Positions 44,101-53,040 of a stretch of DNA of 64,000 nucleotides are shown here, piece after piece (positions within the stretch are counted from its first letter, which is position 1; every line of letters starts with the position of its first letter). The position numbers and the translations under genes were made by a program. The stretch is from Thauera sedimentorum (lineage in GTDB: Bacteria; Pseudomonadota; Gammaproteobacteria; Burkholderiales; Rhodocyclaceae): NCBI RefSeq assembly GCF_014489115.1, contig NZ_JACTAH010000001.1:372001-436000 (forward strand), read 5' to 3'. Under the pieces are notes generated by a model. The model made no database searches. It saw nothing but the letters and a program-made list of their open reading frames with translations, and was not told the DNA's origin.

Positions 44101-46929
44101 TCAGGCGCCGGGCAGCGCCGGTTCGCCGCAGTGTGCCAGGATCGCTGCCTGGGCTTCGTCGCGCAGGCGGATCAGCGCAGCCCAGTCGCTGCCGCCCGGT
44201 GGCAGTGGCGCACACACGGTGAGCCGCAGCGGCGCCACGTGGGGCAGCCAGTCGCCGTCGGGCAGCATCCGCCGGGTGCCGGCGAGCGCCAGCGGCACCA
44301 CCGGGATCCGGGCCACGGCGGCGGTCTGGAAAGCGCCCAGGCGGAAGGGGCGCAGGCCGGGCTCGCGCTCGAAGGTGCCCTCGGCGAAGAACAGCAGCGG
44401 CGGCGGCTCGCGCGCGCTGTCGGCCAGTTCGCGCGCGTCGGCCACGCTGCGCCGAGCATCCAGGCGGTCCACGAAACGGGTCCCGAGGCGGGTCAGCACC
44501 GCGTGCAGCAGGCCGCCGCCGGCCAGTTCGCCCTTGGCGACGAAGCGCACCTGCCGCGGCAGGATGGCGGCCAGCACCAGGCCGTCCAGATAGCTGGCGT
44601 GGTTGGCCACCAGCACGCAGGGGCCGTCGGGCAGCGGCGCCAGCATGCGGCGCTCGCAGCGGTAGCCCGACAGGCGCAGGCAGCTGCGCGCCAGCAGGCG
44701 GCAGGCGGTCCAGCGCTGGGTGGCGCGCGGCAACAGCCACAGGGCGGCGAAGGTGGCGGGCAGGTGCAGGCCCAGCATGGCCCATGCCCAGAGACCGTGC
44801 AGACGGTCGGCAAGCCGGCCGCTGTGGCGCCGCAGGTGCTCGGGCAGGCCGGCCAGCGCCAGGCGGAGCACCTGCAGCCAGGGCGCGCGCTGCGCCTGCG
44901 CCAGTGTGCCTGCCAGGTAGCGGCTGCGCAGTTCGGCACGGCGGATCTTGCCGCTGGAGGTCTTGGGCACGGTGTGCGGCGGGGCCAGCACCACCTCGTC
45001 CGGCGGCAGGCCGAGCAGATCGCTGCCCAGCGCGGCGATCCGCCTGTGCAGTTCCGCCCGCGCGGCGGCGCCGCGTTCCCGGGTTTCGGCCACCACCACC
45101 AGGCGCTCGCTGCCTTCGCCGCCCGGGTCGCTCACCCCGAAGGCGGCCACGCAGCCCTTGCGCACGCCGGGCAGCTCGCCGGCGGCCTGTTCCAGTTCGT
45201 AGGGATACACGTTGCGCCCGCCGCGGATGATCATCTCCTTGGCACGCCCGCACAGGTAGAGCTCGCCCTCGGCGAGGTAGGCGAAGTCGCCGGTGTCCAG
45301 CCAGTCGCCATGGAACAGCGCGGCGCTGGCGCCCGGGTTGCGGTAGTAGCCGGCGGTGGCCGACGGGCCGCGGAACTGCAGGCGGCCGACTGTGCGTTCG
45401 TCCAGCGCGCGGTCGTCGGCATCGACCACGCGCAGTTCGTGGCCGGGCAGCGGCAGGCCGCAGGAGACGAAGCGCAAGGCGGCGGGGTCGGCGGCGTCGG
45501 CCGCTTCGGCACGTGAGGCGGTGGCGAAGGGCTCGCGGCGGATGCGGTCGATGCGCGGGCCGCGGCCTGGCGGGGTGACGGTCAGGCCGACCGTGCATTC
45601 GGCCAGCCCGTATACCGGCGCCAGCGTCTCCGGGGCGAAGCCGTAGGGCGCGAAGCGCTCGGCAAAGCGCTCGAGCGTGGCCGGGCTGACCGGCTCGGCG
45701 CCATTGGCGGCGAAACGCCAGGTGGACAGATCCAGCCCGTCCAGATCCACGTCGGCCAGGCGGCGCACGCACAGTTCGAAGGCGAAGTTGGGGGCGGCGC
45801 TGACCGTGCCGCGGTAGCGGTGGATGGCCCACAGCCAGCGCTCGGGACGGGCGAGGAAGTCGAGCGGCGACATCAGCACCAGCGGGTAGCCCTGGTACAG
45901 CGCGCCCAGCCAGGCGCCGATCAGGCCCATGTCGTGGTACAGCGGCAGCCAGCTGACCGCAACGTCGCCGGCATCCAGGCGCAGGGCCTGGCCCCAGGCG
46001 CGGATGTTGGCCAGCAGGTTGGCGTGGGTGAGTGCCACGCCCTTCGGCTGGCCGGTGGAGCCGGAGGTGTACTGGATCAGCGCCAGGTCGTCCGGGTTCT
46101 GCGCCACCGGCGCTGCCGGCGTGCCCGCGCCGCCCAGCAGGTCGGCCGGGGTGAGCACCTGGCGCAGCGCCGGGGCGAGACCGGGCAGCAGGCGGGCGAG
46201 CGGGCGCACCGCGTCGAAGGTGAGCAGCACCGGCGCTTCGCAGTTGCGCAGGATGCCGGCCTGGCGGCGCAGGTGATCCTCCAGCAGGGCGGGGCGCGCC
46301 GGCGGGTAGAGCGGCACCGGCACCGCGCCGGCATGCAGCGTGCCGAAGAAGCAGCGAAAGAAATCCAGCCCGGAGGGCAACATGATGGCGACGCACTGGC
46401 CGGGCTGGACGCCGGCGCGGCGCAGGGCTCCGCCCGCCGCTGCGGCGGCGTCGGCCAGGCCGCGGTAGTCGAGCGTCTCGGCGGCCTCGTCGGCCTGCAG
46501 GAAGGTGACATGGGTGCGCTGCGGCTGGCGCGCGGCGTGCCAGGCGAGCACCGCCTGCAGCGTGGGGGCGACGCCGGGCGGGCTCACCGCGAGCTGCGGC
46601 GGTGCCGGGGGCGGGGCACGTTCGGCGCGCTCCGCGGGGGGGCGCGATGTCGTGGCGCCCGGCGCTCGCCGGGCCTGGCGCTGCAACAGGGCGAGCAGTT
46701 GCCGCGGGGTGTCGGCACCGATCACCTCTTCTTCGGGCAGCGCCATGCCGAAGCGCTTCTCGAGTCGCGCGAGCAGCTCCACCCGGGTGAGGCTGTCGAA
46801 GCCCAGATCGTGGTCGAGGCGGCTGTCCAGGCCGGTGCGGGTGCGCCGGCCCGGGTGCAACTCATTCGCCAGGGCGTCGATGACGGCGATCAGCGCCGCT
46901 TCGCCCGGTGGCACGGGCGGCTTGTCCAT
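44101..46929 (-). CDS. ACP - acyl-AMP ligase - acyltransferase fusion protein
   Basis: 942 residues in three modules. Residues 1-85 are an acyl carrier domain with S46 in DLGFDSLTRVE. Residues about 115-690 are a fatty-acyl-AMP-ligase-like domain: YTSGSTGQPKGVALTH, SWLPLYHDMGL, FRGPSATAGYYRNP, TGDFAYL and TSSGKIRR. After a hydrophobic stretch (about 710-740), residues about 750-930 are a PlsC-type acyltransferase with NHASYLDG at 776-783 and EGTFEREPGLRPF. The protein could activate a fatty acid, load it on its own carrier and transfer it to a glycerophospholipid or other alcohol. E. coli Aas has the reverse domain order and uses free ACP. Domain calls are strong; the reaction is inferred. 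Confidence 0.88.
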   Translation of the reverse strand: MDKPPVPPGEAALIAVIDALANELHPGRRTRTGLDSRLDHDLGFDSLTRVELLARLEKRFGMALPEEEVIGADTPRQLLALLQRQARRAPGATTSRPPAERAERAPPPAPPQLAVSPPGVAPTLQAVLAWHAARQPQRTHVTFLQADEAAETLDYRGLADAAAAAGGALRRAGVQPGQCVAIMLPSGLDFFRCFFGTLHAGAVPVPLYPPARPALLEDHLRRQAGILRNCEAPVLLTFDAVRPLARLLPGLAPALRQVLTPADLLGGAGTPAAPVAQNPDDLALIQYTSGSTGQPKGVALTHANLLANIRAWGQALRLDAGDVAVSWLPLYHDMGLIGAWLGALYQGYPLVLMSPLDFLARPERWLWAIHRYRGTVSAAPNFAFELCVRRLADVDLDGLDLSTWRFAANGAEPVSPATLERFAERFAPYGFAPETLAPVYGLAECTVGLTVTPPGRGPRIDRIRREPFATASRAEAADAADPAALRFVSCGLPLPGHELRVVDADDRALDERTVGRLQFRGPSATAGYYRNPGASAALFHGDWLDTGDFAYLAEGELYLCGRAKEMIIRGGRNVYPYELEQAAGELPGVRKGCVAAFGVSDPGGEGSERLVVVAETRERGAAARAELHRRIAALGSDLLGLPPDEVVLAPPHTVPKTSSGKIRRAELRSRYLAGTLAQAQRAPWLQVLRLALAGLPEHLRRHSGRLADRLHGLWAWAMLGLHLPATFAALWLLPRATQRWTACRLLARSCLRLSGYRCERRMLAPLPDGPCVLVANHASYLDGLVLAAILPRQVRFVAKGELAGGGLLHAVLTRLGTRFVDRLDARRSVADARELADSAREPPPLLFFAEGTFEREPGLRPFRLGAFQTAAVARIPVVPLALAGTRRMLPDGDWLPHVAPLRLTVCAPLPPGGSDWAALIRLRDEAQAAILAHCGEPALPGA

Positions 46930-46981
46930 GGCCCCAGTGTGGTAGGCGCACCGGGGCTTGGCAAGCCGCGCCGCGCGGCGG

Positions 46982-48424
46982 TCAGCCGCCCATCTGGGCC
47001 AGCTGGAAGCGGTTGCGCAGGAAGCCCTGGAAGGTCTTTACCTCTTCCAGCGCGAGCTGCAGGCGGCCCTTCTCGATACGGTTGAGGTGGTCCAGCGGCA
47101 GGTGGTTGCTGGGTTCGCGGCCCTGCTCCAGCGCGAGCAGCTGGGCGCGCAGGCGCAGGCCGACCAGGAAGTCGAAGGCGGCGACGATGTTCTCGGCCTG
47201 CTGGCCGTTGAGCACGCCGGCCTCGCACAGGCCGAGGATGCGGTCGCGGGTGCCGCCGTCCACGATGCCGGCGCGCAGCGCCATGGCCTTGACCCCTTCG
47301 GTGATGGCGAAGATGCCGGCCTTCTTGACGTCGATGCTGCCGCGATGCGGGCCCTTCTTTTCCGCCACCACACGGCCGAACCAGCCCAGCGGCGGGCGGA
47401 ACTTGACCACATTGGCCGCGCTCCTGGCGAGGAAAAGGTCGTTGGCGCGCAGCTGTTCGGTGATGCAGGTCTTCAGTTCGCGCTCGAAAGCCGGGTCGCC
47501 GTGCAGGGTGCGCAGATCGAAGAACATGCTGCCGGACATGATGTTGTCCGGCGTCGGCGTAGCCAGCCACTTGTCGAGCACCTGCTTCCACTCGCGCAGG
47601 CTGCGCCGCCAGATGTCGTTCTTGGCCATGATGCCGCCGGGGCAGGGCGGGACGCCGATGCTGATCAGGGTGTCGATCAGGTCAATGCTGAACTCGCGCA
47701 GGCGGTCGAGCTCGGCGGCGGACAGGTCGTCGGCGTAGATGATGGCGTTGTCCTGGTCGGTGACCAGGGTCTGCTCGCCGCGCCCCTCGCTGCCGAGCAC
47801 CACGAAGGCGAAGCGCTTGGTGAGGTCCGGGTAGCGTTCGGAGCGCACCAGTTCGATCAGCCGCGCGAGGATGCGGTCGTTGAGGTGGGCTACGGTCTGC
47901 ACCAGGTCGCGGGTGTCGATGCCGGTGCCGACCAGATGCACCACCAGCTCCTCGACCTTGCGGTGCAGGGCCTTGAGCGCCTCGGCGCTGTCGGCCTCCT
48001 CGATCTCCAGCATCAGCTGCTGGGGCGAGCGGCTCTGCAGGCGCAGCACGTCGGAGTCGGTGAGGATGCCGCTCAGGCGACCGTCGGCATCGACCACGCA
48101 CAGGCGGTGGATGCGCCGCCGGCTCATCAGGAACAGCGCCTCGAACAGGTACTCGTTCTCGCCGATGGTCACCAGCGGGCTGTTCATCACGTCGCTGACC
48201 CGCAGCTCGCGTGGGTCCAGGCCCGCGGCGACCACCTTGTTGCGCAGGTCGCGGTCGGTGACGATGCCCACCGGCTCGGCATCCTTGCACGCCACCACGC
48301 TGGAGATGCCGCGCTGACGCATGTCGGCTGCCACCTCCACCAAGGGCTGGTCGGCGGCGCAGGTCACCACATTGCGCCGGGCAAGGCTGCCCACCGGGGT
48401 GAAGAAGACATTCTCGGCGGTCAT
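46982..48424 (-). CDS. CBS-pair / DUF294-type nucleotidyltransferase signalling protein
   Basis: 480 residues from the ATG at 48424, chosen for its 9-base spacing from AGGGGG. Two CBS motifs come first (about 15-135; PVGIVTDRDLRNKVVAAG and LSGILTDSDVLRLQ), then a GlnD-like nucleotidyltransferase domain with LGSEGRGEQTLVTDQDNA near 235-253, then a helical substrate-binding domain. This is the DUF294 family; CBS pairs often bind adenine nucleotides. Relatives usually start with a cyclic-nucleotide domain, which is absent here. Target unknown. Divergent from ogt. Confidence 0.87.
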   Translation of the reverse strand: MTAENVFFTPVGSLARRNVVTCAADQPLVEVAADMRQRGISSVVACKDAEPVGIVTDRDLRNKVVAAGLDPRELRVSDVMNSPLVTIGENEYLFEALFLMSRRRIHRLCVVDADGRLSGILTDSDVLRLQSRSPQQLMLEIEEADSAEALKALHRKVEELVVHLVGTGIDTRDLVQTVAHLNDRILARLIELVRSERYPDLTKRFAFVVLGSEGRGEQTLVTDQDNAIIYADDLSAAELDRLREFSIDLIDTLISIGVPPCPGGIMAKNDIWRRSLREWKQVLDKWLATPTPDNIMSGSMFFDLRTLHGDPAFERELKTCITEQLRANDLFLARSAANVVKFRPPLGWFGRVVAEKKGPHRGSIDVKKAGIFAITEGVKAMALRAGIVDGGTRDRILGLCEAGVLNGQQAENIVAAFDFLVGLRLRAQLLALEQGREPSNHLPLDHLNRIEKGRLQLALEEVKTFQGFLRNRFQLAQMGG

Positions 48425-48444
48425 CGGATGCATCCCCCTTTTGT

Positions 48445-48472
48445 TTGAGTGGTTATACGGATGGACTATATA
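48445..48472 (+). promoter_or_regulatory. Possible promoter of ogt
   Basis: TTGAGT (48445-48450) and TATATA (48467-48472) are spaced by 16 bp, in the divergent gap upstream of ogt. The region is unusually AT-rich. The transcript leader would be about 80 bases. Confidence 0.45.
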
Positions 48473-48557
48473 CGTTCGGCGCACGCTCGTGGGGGAGGAG
48501 GGGGTGCGCACGGCGCGCGGCTGCGTCAAACTACCGGGCTGAAAGCGGAGGCAAGGA

Positions 48558-49067
48558 ATGGATGGAGCGCAGCGGCCGCAGCGGTGGGCCTTCGATACGC
48601 CACTGGGGCGCATGGTGGCGCTGGCCGGCGCGCAGGGCTTGCTGGGCCTGTACTTCGATGATCAGAACGACCTGCCGGATGCAGCGTGCAGCGACGAAGC
48701 GCCGTCGCATCCGCTGCTGCGCCAGGCGGAGCGCGAGATCGCCGAGTATTTCGCCGGCGCCCGCGCGGCCTTCAGCCTGCCGCTCGCCCCGGCGCCGACC
48801 GCCTTCCAGCAGCGCGTGCGCGAAGGGCTGACGACCGTCGGCGCCGGCCAGACCACCACCTACGGCGAGCTGGCGCGCGCCATAGGCAGCCCGCAGGGCT
48901 TCCGCGCGGTTGCCCAGGCGCTGGCGAACAACCCCTTGGTGATCATCGTGCCCTGTCATCGCGTTCTGGCGCACGGCGGCAAGCTGGGTGGGTTTTCCGC
49001 CGGGCTGGCGCGCAAGCCGCAGTTGCTGGCGCACGAGGCGCGCCACTGGCGCCCCTTGCTTCAGTAA
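48558..49067 (+). CDS. ogt: Methylated-DNA-protein-cysteine methyltransferase
   Basis: 169 residues. The protein removes methyl groups from O6-methylguanine onto its own cysteine, C133 in VPCHRVLAHGG. The DNA-binding part TTTYGELARAIGSPQGFRAV is intact. The ATG at 48558 follows GGAGGCAAGGA. It is of the Ogt/Ada-C type without an Ada N-terminal domain. Its last seven bases overlap the end of a convergent roadblock gene, an unusually tight arrangement. Confidence 0.95.
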   Translation: MDGAQRPQRWAFDTPLGRMVALAGAQGLLGLYFDDQNDLPDAACSDEAPSHPLLRQAEREIAEYFAGARAAFSLPLAPAPTAFQQRVREGLTTVGAGQTTTYGELARAIGSPQGFRAVAQALANNPLVIIVPCHRVLAHGGKLGGFSAGLARKPQLLAHEARHWRPLLQ

Positions 49068-49498
49068 GGGCGGCCGCGGTACATGCGGGGCGCGCGCGCG
49101 GCGGCCGGAGCAGGACCGGTCGGTTCGCGCGGCTGCTCCGGCGACGGCAGCGCGGCGATGGTCTCGGCATCGAGTTCGCGCAATGCGATGTTGCTGAGCA
49201 TGCGCACCGAGGACAGGCTGGCCGCTTCGCCGCCAAGCAGCACCAGGGTGCCGGCGGGGGCAAGGCGCAGCATCAGCCAGTGTTCGGCAAAGCGGAGCAC
49301 CAGGTCCCGCGTGCCGGGCAGGCAGGCTTCGGCGCCCTCCTGCAGTGCGGCGAGGTAGGGGCGCGCGGAAGCCAGAACGCCGGCATCGACGAAATCCGGC
49401 ATCCGGTTCAGCCGCGGCTCGCAATCGGCGTCGAGCAGGCACAGTCCGACGACGCCCGGCAGTTCCAGTACGTTGTCCAGCAGCTTGACCATATCCAT
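49061..49498 (-). CDS. Roadblock/LC7-like protein, second of a pair
   Basis: 145 residues. The first ~105 have the roadblock/LC7 pattern (LLDNVLELPGVVGLCLLDAD, WLMLRLAPAGTLVLLGGEAA); the tail is Pro/Arg-rich (PREPTGPAPAAARAPRMYRG). Such proteins dimerise and often regulate small GTPases such as MglA. It follows the other roadblock gene by five bases. GGAGG is nine bases before the ATG at 49498. No GTPase gene is next to it. The family call is moderately supported. Confidence 0.7.
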   Translation of the reverse strand: MDMVKLLDNVLELPGVVGLCLLDADCEPRLNRMPDFVDAGVLASARPYLAALQEGAEACLPGTRDLVLRFAEHWLMLRLAPAGTLVLLGGEAASLSSVRMLSNIALRELDAETIAALPSPEQPREPTGPAPAAARAPRMYRGRPY

Positions 49499-49503
49499 CG
49501 TGT

Positions 49504-49830
49504 TCAGCCTCCGTGTAGCGTGCGGTGCAGCGCCCGCGCAACATCGTTCAGGTGCGCACGCGAGTCGAGGGTCACGCCAACCGTGCCGCTGGCACAGGGC
49601 AGGCACAGGGCGGTGAGCTGGCGGCCATGCAGCTGCAACTCGCGCAGGTCGTCCAGACCGAGGCAGCGCCCGAGCAGGCCGGCGGCCCGCACGAGCGGGT
49701 TGATCATCGTGGCGAGCGGCTCGACACCCTCGCCGCGGAGCGAGAGAACCTCGTCGTTGTCGGCACAATGCAGGTAGCCGGTGACGTTGGGGGCCTTGAG
49801 TATCTCGCTGATGGTGTGCTCATCCGGCAT
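49504..49830 (-). CDS. Roadblock/LC7-like protein, first of a pair
   Basis: 108 residues with the roadblock-type layout: TISEILKAPNVTGYLHCADN at the start, then a central helix (MINPLVRAAGLLGRCLGL) and the strand GRQLTALCLPCASGTVGVTL. GGGAGAA precedes the ATG at 49830. It is the leading gene of a two-gene unit with the next roadblock-like protein. The two may form a heterodimer; partner GTPase and process are unknown. Confidence 0.7.
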   Translation of the reverse strand: MPDEHTISEILKAPNVTGYLHCADNDEVLSLRGEGVEPLATMINPLVRAAGLLGRCLGLDDLRELQLHGRQLTALCLPCASGTVGVTLDSRAHLNDVARALHRTLHGG

Positions 49831-49964
49831 GGGCTTCTCCCGAAAGAAGGTTCTCGGAGCAACGCAGCATTCGTGCCAGTGACGGAGTCGCTCTTGCGCA
49901 TGCATCAATCCCGCAGGGCCGCGCGGAAAGCGCCATGCGGCCACGGCTTGCCATGGTCAGATCC

Positions 49965-49989
49965 GTGCATACGGCATGTTGCGATGCAC
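49965..49989. promoter_or_regulatory. Inverted repeat in the 300-bp roadblock/lysR gap
   Basis: GTGCAT and ATGCAC form an inverted repeat separated by 13 bases, in the divergent gap 49831-50130. The half-site ATGCAC also occurs in the palindrome at 51098-51120, so it might be the site by which the LysR protein controls its own gene. Nothing else in this gap was recognised; no clear promoter is visible. Confidence 0.3.
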
Positions 49990-50130
49990 TATGAATGTGC
50001 GCGTGCAGCGTCCGCTGCCATCCCGCGGTGCGCGCCGTGCCGCGTGGGCGCGGGGTGCCGGACACTCTGCCGCGATGCCCTGGCGTGCCGGCAGTGGCAC
50101 AATTCCCACCCCTACTTGCCAGGGCCGGAC

Positions 50131-51069
50131 ATGGAACTGAAGTGGTTGGAAGATTTCCTCAGCCTCGCCGAGACCGGCAGCTTCTCGCGCTCGGCCGAGC
50201 AGCGCCACGTCACCCAGCCGGCGCTGTCGCGCCGCATCCGCGCGCTGGAAGCCTGGCTCGGCGTGCCGGTGCTCGACCGCAGCACCTACCCGAGCCGCCT
50301 CACCGCTGCCGGCGAAGCCTTCAAGGGGCCGGCCGCCGACATCGTCAACCGCCTGCACGCCGCGCGTTCGCTGGCGCGCGGACAGCAACCGGTGGCCGGC
50401 GATGCGCTGGTGTTCGCGGTGCCGCACACCCTGGCCTTCGCCTTCTTTCCGGCCTGGCTGGGCCGCCTGAAGGCCGAGTTCGGCGAGGTGCCGACCCGGC
50501 TGATGGCCGGCAACGTTCACGACGTGGTGATGAGTCTGGCGGAAGGCGGCTGCGATCTGCTGCTGTGCTACCACCACCCCTCGCATCCGGTGTGGCTGGA
50601 CCCGGCGCGCTTCGAGGGCCTGTGCCTGGGCACCGAGCGGGTGCGCGCCTTCGTGCCGCGCGGGCGCGCGGGCGATCCGCGCTGGCAGCTGCCGGGCAGC
50701 GCGCAGGCGCCGATCCCTTTCCTGCGCTACGGCCCCAACACCTATCTGCGGCGCATGGTCGACACCATCCTCGACCGGGCCGCAGAGCCAGCCCACCTCG
50801 CCCTGCAGTACGAGTCGGACATGGCCGAAAGCCTCAAGGCGATGCTGCTGGCCGGACACGGCCTGGCCTTCCTGCCGGCCAGCGCGGTGGCGCGTGAACT
50901 GGAGCGCGGCGAGGTGGCGGTCGCCGGCGGTGCGCCGTGGAGCCTGGAAATGGAGGTGCGACTGTACCGCGACCGCGCCAACACCCGGCCGGAACTGGCG
51001 CGGCTGTGGCAGCACCTGCTCGACCGTGCGAAGCGGAGCATGCCCGCCGAAGGGGCGCCCGCGGTGTAG
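50131..51069 (+). CDS. LysR-family transcriptional regulator
   Basis: 312 residues: the N-terminal winged helix (ELKWLEDFLSLAETGSFSRS, then TQPALSRRIRALEAWLGV) and a substrate-binding domain of normal length. The first residues resemble the HypT/YjiE (QseD) branch of LysR proteins, but this is not certain. It is followed, in the same direction and 124 bp on, by glutamate dehydrogenase, with a perfect palindrome between. It probably regulates that gene; the effector could be glutamate or 2-oxoglutarate, which is inference. Confidence 0.9.
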   Translation: MELKWLEDFLSLAETGSFSRSAEQRHVTQPALSRRIRALEAWLGVPVLDRSTYPSRLTAAGEAFKGPAADIVNRLHAARSLARGQQPVAGDALVFAVPHTLAFAFFPAWLGRLKAEFGEVPTRLMAGNVHDVVMSLAEGGCDLLLCYHHPSHPVWLDPARFEGLCLGTERVRAFVPRGRAGDPRWQLPGSAQAPIPFLRYGPNTYLRRMVDTILDRAAEPAHLALQYESDMAESLKAMLLAGHGLAFLPASAVARELERGEVAVAGGAPWSLEMEVRLYRDRANTRPELARLWQHLLDRAKRSMPAEGAPAV

Positions 51070-51097
51070 CCGGGTCGGGTGCGGGAGAGGCCGCGGA

Positions 51098-51120
51098 GGT
51101 TATGCACCGATTGCATAACC
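51098..51120. promoter_or_regulatory. LysR-type palindromic operator upstream of gdhA
   Basis: GGTTATGCA and TGCATAACC are perfect 9-bp arms around a 5-base centre. The inner part fits the T-N11-A rule for LysR sites. It is 73 bases before the gdhA ATG and 28 bases after the lysR stop, well placed to control gdhA. Confidence 0.75.
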
Positions 51121-51193
51121 CGATGACCCAACGGCATCGGGCACGAGGGCGCGGGCGCACAGAATGCCGTCACCCCTCAAACGGAGACCACCG

Positions 51194-52498
51194 ATGTCCA
51201 ACCTCGCCGATGCCACCGCCGCCCGCCTGGGCGGCCTGTCCTACCTCAACCCCAACGCGCCCGAACCGTGGGCGAGCTTCGTCGAACAGATCGAGCGCGT
51301 GCGTCCTTACCTGGGCGAGCTGGAGCGCTGGATCGAGACTCTCAAGCACCCCAAGCGCACGCTGATCGTCGACGTGCCGATCGAGCGCGACGACGGCACC
51401 GTGGCCCACTACGAGGGCTACCGGGTGCAGCACAGCCTGTCGCGCGGACCGGGCAAGGGCGGCATCCGCTTCCATCCTGACGTCACCCTCAACGAAGTGA
51501 TGGCGCTGGCCGGCTGGATGACGATCAAGAACGCCGCGGTGGGTCTGCCCTTCGGCGGCGCCAAGGGCGGCATCCGGGTCGATCCGGCGAGCGTCAGCAA
51601 GGGCGAGCTGCAGCGCATCACCCGCCGCTTCACCTCGGAGATCGGCATCGTCATCGGCCCGGATCGCGACATTCCGGCCCCCGACGTGGGCACCAACGCG
51701 ATGACCATGGCGGTGATGATGGACACCTTCTCGATGAACCGCGGCGGCACCGCCACCGGCGTGGTCACCGGCAAGCCGATCGCGCTCGGCGGCAGTCTCG
51801 GTCGCCAGGAAGCCACCGGCCGCGGCGTGTACATCACCGCGCGCGAAGCCGGGCGCCATCTCGGCCTGCCGATCGAAGGCGCGCGCGTGGCGGTGCAGGG
51901 CTTCGGCAACGTCGGCGGCATCGGTGCGCGGCTGTTCCACGAGGCCGGCGCGCGGGTGATCGCCATCGCCGACCACAGCGCGACGCTGGTCAACAAAGCC
52001 GGCATCGACATCCCCGCCGCGCTCGCCCATGTGGCCGCGCACGGCGGGCTGGCGGGTTTCGTCGGCGCCGCGCCGCTCGACATCGAGGAGTTCTGGCGGC
52101 TGTCGTGCGACTTCCTGGTGCCGGCCGCGCTCGAAGGACAGATCACCGCCGAACGTGCCGCCGGCATCCGCGCGCGGGTGGTGGTGGAAGGCGCCAACGG
52201 CCCGACCACGCCGGCGGCTGACGACATCCTGCGCGAGCGCGGCGTGCTGGTGGTGCCGGACGTGCTGGCCAATGCCGGCGGCGTGACCGTGTCCTACTTC
52301 GAGTGGGTGCAGGATTTCTCCAGCTTCTTCTGGACCGAGGACGAGATCAACGCGCGCCTGGAGCGCATCATGGTCGGCGCCTTCAACGCGATCTGGCAGG
52401 TGGCGCAGGAAAAGGGCGTGTCGCTGCGCACCGCCGCCTTCATCATCGCCTGCCATCGGGTGCTGGAGGCGCGCGCCGAGCGCGGCCTGTATCCCTGA
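51194..52498 (+). CDS. gdhA: Glutamate dehydrogenase
   Basis: 434 residues, the length of hexameric GDH. It interconverts glutamate and 2-oxoglutarate plus ammonia. Substrate-site lysines K112 (GWMTIKNA) and K124 ([10 protein letters not shown]) are present, as are the Rossmann loop [15 protein letters not shown] and the C-terminal [13 protein letters not shown]. The sequence is of the NAD-preferring type (GluDH/GdhA2) rather than the E. coli NADP enzyme, so it probably acts in glutamate catabolism; this preference is inferred. The ATG at 51194 follows ACGGAGACC. Confidence 0.94.
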   Translation: MSNLADATAARLGGLSYLNPNAPEPWASFVEQIERVRPYLGELERWIETLKHPKRTLIVDVPIERDDGTVAHYEGYRVQHSLSRGPGKGGIRFHPDVTLNEVMALAGWMTIKNAAVGLPFGGAKGGIRVDPASVSKGELQRITRRFTSEIGIVIGPDRDIPAPDVGTNAMTMAVMMDTFSMNRGGTATGVVTGKPIALGGSLGRQEATGRGVYITAREAGRHLGLPIEGARVAVQGFGNVGGIGARLFHEAGARVIAIADHSATLVNKAGIDIPAALAHVAAHGGLAGFVGAAPLDIEEFWRLSCDFLVPAALEGQITAERAAGIRARVVVEGANGPTTPAADDILRERGVLVVPDVLANAGGVTVSYFEWVQDFSSFFWTEDEINARLERIMVGAFNAIWQVAQEKGVSLRTAAFIIACHRVLEARAERGLYP

Positions 52499-52530
52499 TA
52501 CGCCGCTCCGCTCGTCCGCGTCACAGGCAG

Positions 52531-52565
52531 AAAAGAAAAACCCCAGCCGGTCACGGCTGGGGTTT
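52531..52565 (-). terminator. Terminator of ssrA
   Basis: AAACCCCAGCCG and CGGCTGGGGTTT form a 12-bp stem with a 4-base loop. On the minus strand it runs into TTTTTCTTTT. It lies seven bases past the tmRNA 3' end and also guards the end of gdhA. Confidence 0.9.
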
Positions 52566-52571
52566 CGGTAC

Positions 52572-52949
52572 TGGTGGAGCCGGGGGGAATCGAACCCCCG
52601 TCCGCAAGCCCTCTACAGGCAGATCTACATACTTAGCCAGGCTATTTGGATTTAACCCCTGACTTAGCCGCCCGGCAGGCCGGACAGGGGCGAGTTACCT
52701 TACCTTTAGCTGCCGAACCAAGTAACCCGGTTCTGCTCGCGATTCTCTGTAAATGACACTGCAGCGGCTCAGCTTACGCTAAGACCACCCGGCCCAGAGA
52801 CCTGCCGGTGCAGCGCCCGCCGGGATTAAGCGGCGAGAGCGAAACGCTCGTCGTTGGCGTTTGTTGATTTCCAGATGGATTTACGAGGTGACTGGTCCTC
52901 GGTATGCACTGCTCTGCTTCGCGACCCACGTCGAAGCCAGGTCGGCCCC
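52572..52949 (-). ncRNA. ssrA: tmRNA (one-piece)
   Basis: 378 bases. The ends form a tRNA-Ala-like acceptor (GGGGCCG... with ...GGCTCCACCA, including the G3:U pair) and a T arm with GGGGGTTCGATTCCCCC. The tag reading frame is at 52826-52858, encoding ANDERFALAA followed by TAA, the form usual in betaproteobacteria. tmRNA with SmpB frees stalled ribosomes and marks the unfinished protein for degradation. Confidence 0.97.
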
Positions 52950-52963
52950 AGTGATCGTTGTGA

Positions 52964-52994
52964 CAGATATGGTGATGCGTGGTTCAGATTTCAA
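52964..52994 (-). promoter_or_regulatory. Possible promoter of ssrA
   Basis: On the minus strand TTGAAA (52989-52994) and TATCTG (52964-52969) are 19 bp apart, 15 bases or so before the mature 5' end. Spacing is long and the -10 imperfect, so the call is tentative. Confidence 0.35.
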
Positions 52995-53040
52995 GAGGCA
53001 GTGTATCACGCGCCGCCCGGCGAGCACGACGCCGGACTGC

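Noticed and set aside
44081-44113. GC-rich inverted repeat at the 3' end of the ACP-ligase-acyltransferase gene
   Set aside because: Imperfect stem that runs into the coding sequence and has no T run; more likely chance in GC-rich DNA.
50108-50130. Possible sigma-54 promoter before lysR (GTGGCACAATTCCCA region)
   Set aside because: It has a TGGCAC element, but the matching -12 TTGC/TTGCA is missing.
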